A stretch of 64,000 bases of DNA from Lytechinus variegatus (lineage: Eukaryota > Echinodermata > Echinoidea > Temnopleuroida > Toxopneustidae): NCBI RefSeq assembly GCF_018143015.1, contig NC_054751.1:24132425-24196424 (forward strand), in the 5' to 3' direction. The translations under genes were made by a program, and so were the position numbers. The notes below the pieces were generated by a model. That model made no database searches, was not told the origin of the DNA, and worked only from the letters and a program-made list of their open reading frames with translations. Shown in pieces: positions 58,600 through 64,000 of this stretch; within the stretch, counting starts at the first letter, position 1, and the number at the start of each line of letters is the position of its first letter.

Positions 58600-59170
58600 T
58601 TATCTCATCTAAAAGATGTCGACATGACGAGATCCGGGATCTTGTCATCTCATCATCTCTTCTAAAAGATGTCGTCATGACGAGATCCGGGATCTTGTCA
58701 TCTCATCATCTCTTCTAAAGATGTCGACATGATGAGATCCGGGATCTTGTCATCTCATCATCTCTTCTAAAAGATGTCAACATGATGAGATCCAGGATCT
58801 TGTCATCTCATCATCTCTTCTACAAGATGTCAACATGATGAGATCCAGGATCTTGTCATCTCATCATCTCTTCTACAAGATGTCAACATGATGAGATCCG
58901 GGATCTTGTCATCTCATCATCTTTTCCAAAAGATGTCAACATGATGAGATCCAGGCCCTTGTCATCTCATCATCTCTTCTACAAGATGTCAACATGATGA
59001 GATCCGGGATCTTGTCATCTCATCATCTCTTCTAAAAGATGTCAACATGATGAGATCCGGGATCTTGTCATCTCAACATCTCTTCTAAAAGATGTTGACA
59101 TGATGAGATCCGGGATCTTGTCATCTCATCATCTCTTCTAAAAGATGTTGACATGATGAGATCCAGGATC
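58600..59170. repeat. 53-bp satellite, right arm (inverted)
   Basis: The reverse complement of the left-arm satellite, about 11 units, with the same internal dyad. Confidence 0.85.
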
Positions 59171-59403
59171 TCGTCATCTTAACTTTTGCTATCAAGATGT
59201 CGACTTCCCGAGATAATTATCTCAACATCTCGGTGGCACTTTTAAGCTTCCATATGCAGGGGCGCTTTTGCACTTAAGTGTTTATTTACGTATATTGCTT
59301 GGTTTGCATATAGGTCGACGTGATCTTCACATACTCTAATCATTATAATAACAAATCTGATACAGCTACATGATCAGGGATACTGGACTATTTACGTGAC
59401 ATA

Positions 59404-60851
59404 TGTTACAACCGATAATGTCGCACCAACGCATTATGTCGTAGATTGCGACATTTATATGCCAAGAGCGTCCGATGCTTAACATTGCATAATGTCGCAG
59501 TCAACGCATATTGTCGTAGTTTTTCTAACGCATAATGTCACATGTCGCAACGCATAATGTCGTGCTGGCAGTGGTATTTTCTTCAGGACTCGAACTACAG
59601 ATAAGATATAAAATATGCTTTCACTAAGTATTTTGAGACACGAGAAAGAGAATTAAGTGATACGGAAATCAGGATAACTCTTTGTGTATGGATATTTATC
59701 GGTTTATTGCCATTTCGTCTACGATCAGTTAGTCAACTATCAACATAACCAGTCCAATAACCATTTCGTCTAATTACCATCTTGTCTAATAGCCAGTTGG
59801 TCTAATAGCCGTTATGTTTATTATCATTTAGTCTTTCAATTTGTCCAATATCATTACGTCTATTACCTTTTGATGTAGTAGCCAGTTGGTCTATAATAAC
59901 CACTTGGTCTACTCTCATTTCGTCATTGTTCCATTTGGTCTAACTTCAGTTGGTTCGTTATCACTTTGTCTAAACCCATTTCGGCTAACAATCATTTGGT
60001 ATCGTTGCCATGGATGCAATCACCAATAGGTCCAATCACCGGTTCTAGCTCAATTACCTCCCGAACAATCACCTTCTGAACTACTATCCCCAGAAAACTA
60101 CCCCGAGGACAATTACCCCTAGACAATTACCCCGGACATTTACACCCTGAGGACAATTATCCCCTGAGGACAATTACCCCCGAGGACAATTACCCCCACT
60201 TACCTACCCCAATTGTTACCCGAAATGGGTTAAGACAAAGTGATAGCGAACCAACTGAAGTGAGACCAAATGGAACATTGACGAAATGAGAGTAGACCAA
60301 GTGGTTATTAGACCAATTGGCTACTACATCAAAAGGTAATAGACGTAATGATATTGGACAAAGTGGATATTGGATCAACTGAAAATAATTGGAATTAGAC
60401 TATGATAATTAAAAAACCGGCTATTAGACCAACTGGCTATTAGACAAGATGGTAATTAGACGAAATTGTTATTGGACTATGTTGATAGTTGACTAACTGA
60501 TCATAGACGAAATGGCAATAAACCGATAAATATCCATACACAAAGAGTTATCCTGATTTCCATATCACTTCATTCTCTTTCTCGTGTCTCAAAATACTTA
60601 GTGAAAGCATATTTTATATCTTATCTGTAGCTCGAGTCCTGAAGAAAATACCGCTGCGGCATTATGCGTTGCGACATGTGACATTATGCGTTGACAATTT
60701 GCTACGACATTATGCGTTGCGACATGTGACATTATGCGTTAGAAAAACTACGACATTAATGCGTTGACTGCGACATTATGCGTCGGACGCTCTTGGCATA
60801 ATGTCGCAATCTACGACATTATGCGTTGGTGCGACATTATCAGTTGTAACA
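59404..60851. mobile_element. 1,448-bp foldback element built of ACGCATAATGTCG repeats
   Basis: TGTTACAACCGATAATGTCG at the left and CGACATTATCAGTTGTAACA at the right are inverted copies, and the arms stay complementary for about 600 bp. The outer domain repeats ACGCATAATGTCG-type words. The middle of each arm (GATATTTATCGGTTTATTGCC) is unique, and the inner domain repeats GGTCTAATAGCCAGTT-like words. The spacer (about 60010-60220) has CCCGAGGACAATTA repeats. The target duplication is unclear. Confidence 0.75.
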
Positions 60852-62040
60852 ACATGTACATGTATTGCTCAGTTGTACTGCATATAGTTGGACTATGTAC
60901 ACGGACAGACATTAATATAAATCATTTTCATTTAAGTATAATGTTATGCAACTTCAAATAATTTATGACAGGATTGTCTATACTTTCTTCTGCCAATATG
61001 GGTTTGAAATGAAAAAGACAATTTTCTCCGTCATAAAGCAAGTTTATATAAATGTATTTTCGCATCTATAAATGTTTTTTTTATCACTGACCAAATATAT
61101 TTTCTACTTTAATAATTACTTTGAATTTGTGAAGTTGACTCTTGTTTGGCCTCATAGATAGAATTATACTCACCATGTTAAAATGAATCTTTTTTAAGCA
61201 GTCATCATGCATTAAAAAACAATCTATACTAAAATTTGAAAAGGGCTACTTCTCTTAAAAATTAAGTGTTTTTTTTTCAAAATGTCGACAAGAATCTACT
61301 CGATTAAAGGAGAGTATATTCATCATGACAAGAATTTTATAACGTTTGCTCGAAATATTGTGCTTTTATTTAACCCAAGTTGACATTAGAGTACACCTCC
61401 CAGCACACATAAAAGAATATCCCTTACCGTTCGAAACTGAATCAAAAATATTTTATAGCAATTTTAATTTACTAATGACTCATGCATTCGATTCCCCGAA
61501 AATATGAATTTTGCAAAATGTAAAATGATCTTTATATACGATTTGGATGTACACACTTATAAATATAGTAATGGTTTACTAAGAAGATAGCTACCTGAAA
61601 CACAGTTCATCAATGTTAATGCACATTAGTTTTATTTTTATTATTGAACTACGGAGGGGTTCGGTTATATTGTTAGTTTTATCATTGTTCAATGGCCTGC
61701 TTTTAAGATGGGAATGATAGAAATGTATTTTGCTCTTAATACATGTAATATCCAAATGATTTGTAAAGTCATTATAAAACGCTGTTTTAAACAGATACTT
61801 GCATTATGGTGTCAAGTTGTCATTGAGGGGCATATTGATAAATATTTTCATGAGGAGCGACCGTCCCCTGCCCCCCCCCCCCAGGATGAACGTCTTTGTC
61901 CATTAGGTCTATTTCCTCCATAAATATAAAAAGAAGAATTTAAACCTCATGTTTGTTTTTATCAATTTCGTCAAGAAAGTTTGAGTTTTAAGAAACACTT
62001 TTAACGCATAGGGAATTTCACATTAAAATTTCAAGACACT
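60852..62040. other. Interval without recognised gene
   Basis: AT-rich single-copy-looking sequence with one C-run at 61870. No exon, RNA gene or repeat could be supported; the right end may include the 3' UTR of the PAN-domain gene. Confidence 0.4.
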
Positions 62041-62331
62041 CTACGGTTCGTAATAAGAACATCCTTCTTCCTCTTGGAATGCGCTATAATGGACTTGGTT
62101 TCTGGTATTGTAGTTGAGGTCACAGACGCCATCTTTGAAATTAAATGAGACGCAGTAGTCTTCCTTCAAGCACTCAGCAGCACAGCGGGTCTTAGACTTC
62201 TTATTGACAGTCTTCTGTGTGTATCCACGAAGACATCGGTTGGAGAGAGATGAAGCCTTGTAAGAACTGGATCGGGTGATGGCGGCTGGAGCTGCATTGA
62301 TGCACACACACATAGATATCAAAATAATCAT
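62041..62331 (-). CDS. Small secreted PAN/apple-domain protein (or last exon of one)
   Basis: PAN/apple domains are disulfide-bonded modules of extracellular proteins that bind protein or carbohydrate. Read from the ATG at 62331 the product is 96 residues: a short hydrophobic start (MIILISMCVCINAAPA), a Ser-rich linker, then a domain with six cysteines at residues 33, 50, 54, 60, 70 and 91. The core CAAECLKEDYCVSFNF and CDLNYN are the usual C...C..C.....C.SF.F....C.L pattern of the family. The stop follows EEEGCSYYEP. The hydrophobic start could be a signal peptide and the gene then complete. However, ATCAATGCAG within it is also a plausible splice acceptor, so this may be the terminal exon of a longer gene. 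No related neighbour is visible. Confidence 0.65.
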   Translation of the reverse strand: MIILISMCVCINAAPAAITRSSSYKASSLSNRCLRGYTQKTVNKKSKTRCAAECLKEDYCVSFNFKDGVCDLNYNTRNQVHYSAFQEEEGCSYYEP

Positions 62332-62428
62332 GATCAATAATTATTGATTGACGGCAAAATCCTAGGCACCTATGTACAACAAGGGCCGCGAAACGGGGGA
62401 GAGGGCTTTTACCTCGTGCCATTTTTGT

Positions 62429-63083
62429 CTTACCTGCATATAGCAGAGTGAGACTCTCGGCGCCGCTCCGCTTTGAAATTACATCATTAACTAAAAAGTA
62501 TATGGACCTAGTTCATGAAACTTGAACATAAGTTTAATCAAGTATTGCTAATCTTAACCTAAGATAAGTTTTTGAAATGTCATCATAACTTAGAAAATAT
62601 ATGGACCTAGTTCATGAAACTTGGCCATAAGGGTAATATTACCTGAGTTTCAAGTCACATGATCAAGTTCAAAGGTCATTTAAAGTCAATGAACTTTGGT
62701 CAAGTTGGGGGTATTTGTTGAATACCATCATAACTTTAAAAGTTTATGCATCTGATTCATAAAACTTGGACATAAGAGTAATCAAGTGTCATGACTAAGG
62801 TCAAAGGTCATTTAAGGTCAATGAACTTTGGCCATGTTGGAGGTAATTATCAATTGCTGTCATAACTTTCTAAGTTTATGAATATAGTTTATGAACTGTT
62901 AAGATAGGGGTTATCAAGTATCACTGACAAGTCTTAGGTCACATGATCAAGGTCAAATGTCACTTAGGGTCAATGAACATAGTATTGTATAATTATGTTA
63001 ATGGCATTTTTGTCAATAATTATTTCATAGTAGTTTTCAAAGTCAGCACTACTGCTATATTGAATCGCGTAATGTAGGTAAGA
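62429..63083. mobile_element. TIR element with ~150-bp internal repeats
   Basis: The left CTTACCTGCATATAGCAG and right CTGCTATATTG..AATGTAGGTAAG ends are imperfect inverted copies. The inside contains four degenerate units (TTCATGAAACTTGGACATAAG, AGGTCAAAGGTCATTTAAGG, TCAATGAACTTTGG, CATAACTTT). Located upstream of the PAN-domain exon. Confidence 0.55.
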
Positions 63084-63482
63084 CTAGCAGAGGCGCTCCA
63101 CTTGTTTTTAATAATATATACAAAAGCGTGAAAACATCCAAGTGGTTTTGACTTCTTTGCATGGTCACTCCCCTCTTTAAAAACCGCCCACGGCCCCTGT
63201 ATAGAAGAACAGACATTAACCTTGGTCTGGCAATCAACAGCAGAGAAAGATGATCATAATAATGGGAAAAATGGGGGACAATTACGATTTAAGGCTGACC
63301 ACTTCAACGCTTGTCCCAAACAATGAAAAGACCTACATGCCCTACACTAAACATCATTTTTGTTTTACCATAAACATGATAAACGGAATGTAACACCACC
63401 TGTAACGGATACCTGGGTAATAAAAGGAGAACCCAGATATTAAATGGATGATAAATAAGCTATGATATACAAAATATTGGTA

Positions 63483-64000
63483 GGGGAAGGCGGGGTAACT
63501 TGTGACACTTTTTGAATGTTAGAATTGATATGATTAATGATCTTGTAGAAATTAGTACCTTGCCTTACAATTCAATTCTTCTGAAATATATTTCACCTAT
63601 ATATAACTTTCTACTCCCACACTGAAAGTCACTGTCACCTTTGAAAAAAGATTTTCAAATGGCTCAGCTTGCCCATCTGTGGGGTAAGTTGAGCCACCTT
63701 CTGGGGTAAAGTGAGCCACAAAAACTATGTACAAAATATATGGAGGAAGAACCAGCATGTCAATTTTTTATTCAAAGTATTTTGACTTGCTAATTCGCTA
63801 TAAATACCAACATCCTCTAATAGGAAAAGAACAGCCATGTAAAGTTGCTCCTTTCTGCCTGCACATCGATGTTTTTTTAAGGTTTGTTTGACTTTTATAT
63901 ACATTACCTTAAAAATTACCATGACTCAACTTGCCCCATGTTGGCTGGCTCAACATTACCCCAGTCCTAACTTAATACGATAATTTCGCATCCACACATT
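63483..64000. mobile_element. TIR element 'GGGGAAGGCGGGGTAAGTTG', copy 2, cut by window end
   Basis: Homologous to 15598-16756 over its entire visible length (same TA flank and left end, AACTTGTGACAC, CACCTATATATAACTTTC, ACTCAACTTGCCCCAT, CCCCAGTCCTAACTTAAT). The window ends before its right terminus. Confidence 0.7.

Larger units (their letters stand above)
54429..59253. mobile_element. 4,825-bp TU-like foldback element
   Basis: The element begins ATGGAAGCTTAAAAGTGCC and ends GGCACTTTTAAGCTTCCAT, flanked by the 8-bp direct repeats ATGCAGGT (54421-54428) and ATGCAGGG (59254-59261), 7 of 8 identical. Each arm has, from the outside in, a ~85-bp unique end; a 53-bp tandem satellite (left 54518 to ~55360, about 16 units; right ~58600-59170, about 11 units); a ~270-bp unique block; and a ~195-bp module repeated three times on the left (55637, 55832, 56023) and twice on the right. 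The ~1.75-kb core (56180-57930) has no recognisable protein. Long arms with an outer tandem-repeat domain and 8-bp duplications match sea urchin TU elements. Confidence 0.82.

Noticed and set aside
1-64000. LTR retrotransposons, endogenous viruses or Polintons
   Set aside because: I found no reverse transcriptase, integrase, capsid or DNA polymerase B motif and no long direct terminal repeats; the repeats present are SINEs and inverted-repeat DNA elements.

Overview
This is a eukaryotic nuclear window from a marine deuterostome, most likely a sea urchin or another echinoderm. The reasons are split genes with GT-AG introns, an AT-rich background, conserved metazoan housekeeping and ciliary genes, many tRNA-derived SINEs and short inverted-repeat transposons, and two foldback elements built like the TU elements described from sea urchins. 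The species cannot be fixed from sequence alone.

Layout of genes. (1) 323-1469 (+): last coding exon of eIF3a, followed by a 3' UTR with a poly(A) signal near 2542. (2) 7955-13583 (-): complete four-exon GRPEL1, the mitochondrial GrpE co-chaperone; the mitochondrial presequence is encoded by a 92-nt first exon. (3) 19443-34922 (+): complete 17-exon CFAP58 (CCDC147), 884 residues, with only three codons in its first coding exon. (4) 37425-42958 (-), probably extending to about 45.9 kb: the 3' part of a serine-rich, partly coiled-coil gene that I do not recognise. (5) 62041-62331 (-): a small PAN/apple-domain secreted protein, or the last exon of a larger gene. eIF3a and GRPEL1 converge, GRPEL1 and CFAP58 diverge, and CFAP58 and gene 4 converge. 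The genes belong to unrelated processes (translation initiation, mitochondrial protein import, cilium and flagellum assembly), and nothing suggests a functional cluster.

Layout of repeats. The introns and the 46-61 kb interval are dominated by non-autonomous DNA transposons, often nested. Highlights are a 4,825-bp foldback element (54429-59253) with an apparent 8-bp target duplication and arms built of a 53-bp satellite; a second foldback element (59404-60851) built of short repeats; a 1,336-bp element with TTA target duplications (49004-50339) carrying an internal 21-bp array, nested in a larger element (46363-50617); and several small MITE families with two to four copies each in the window. 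No reverse transcriptase, integrase, transposase or viral protein is recognisable, and there is no CRISPR array or functional rRNA or tRNA gene.
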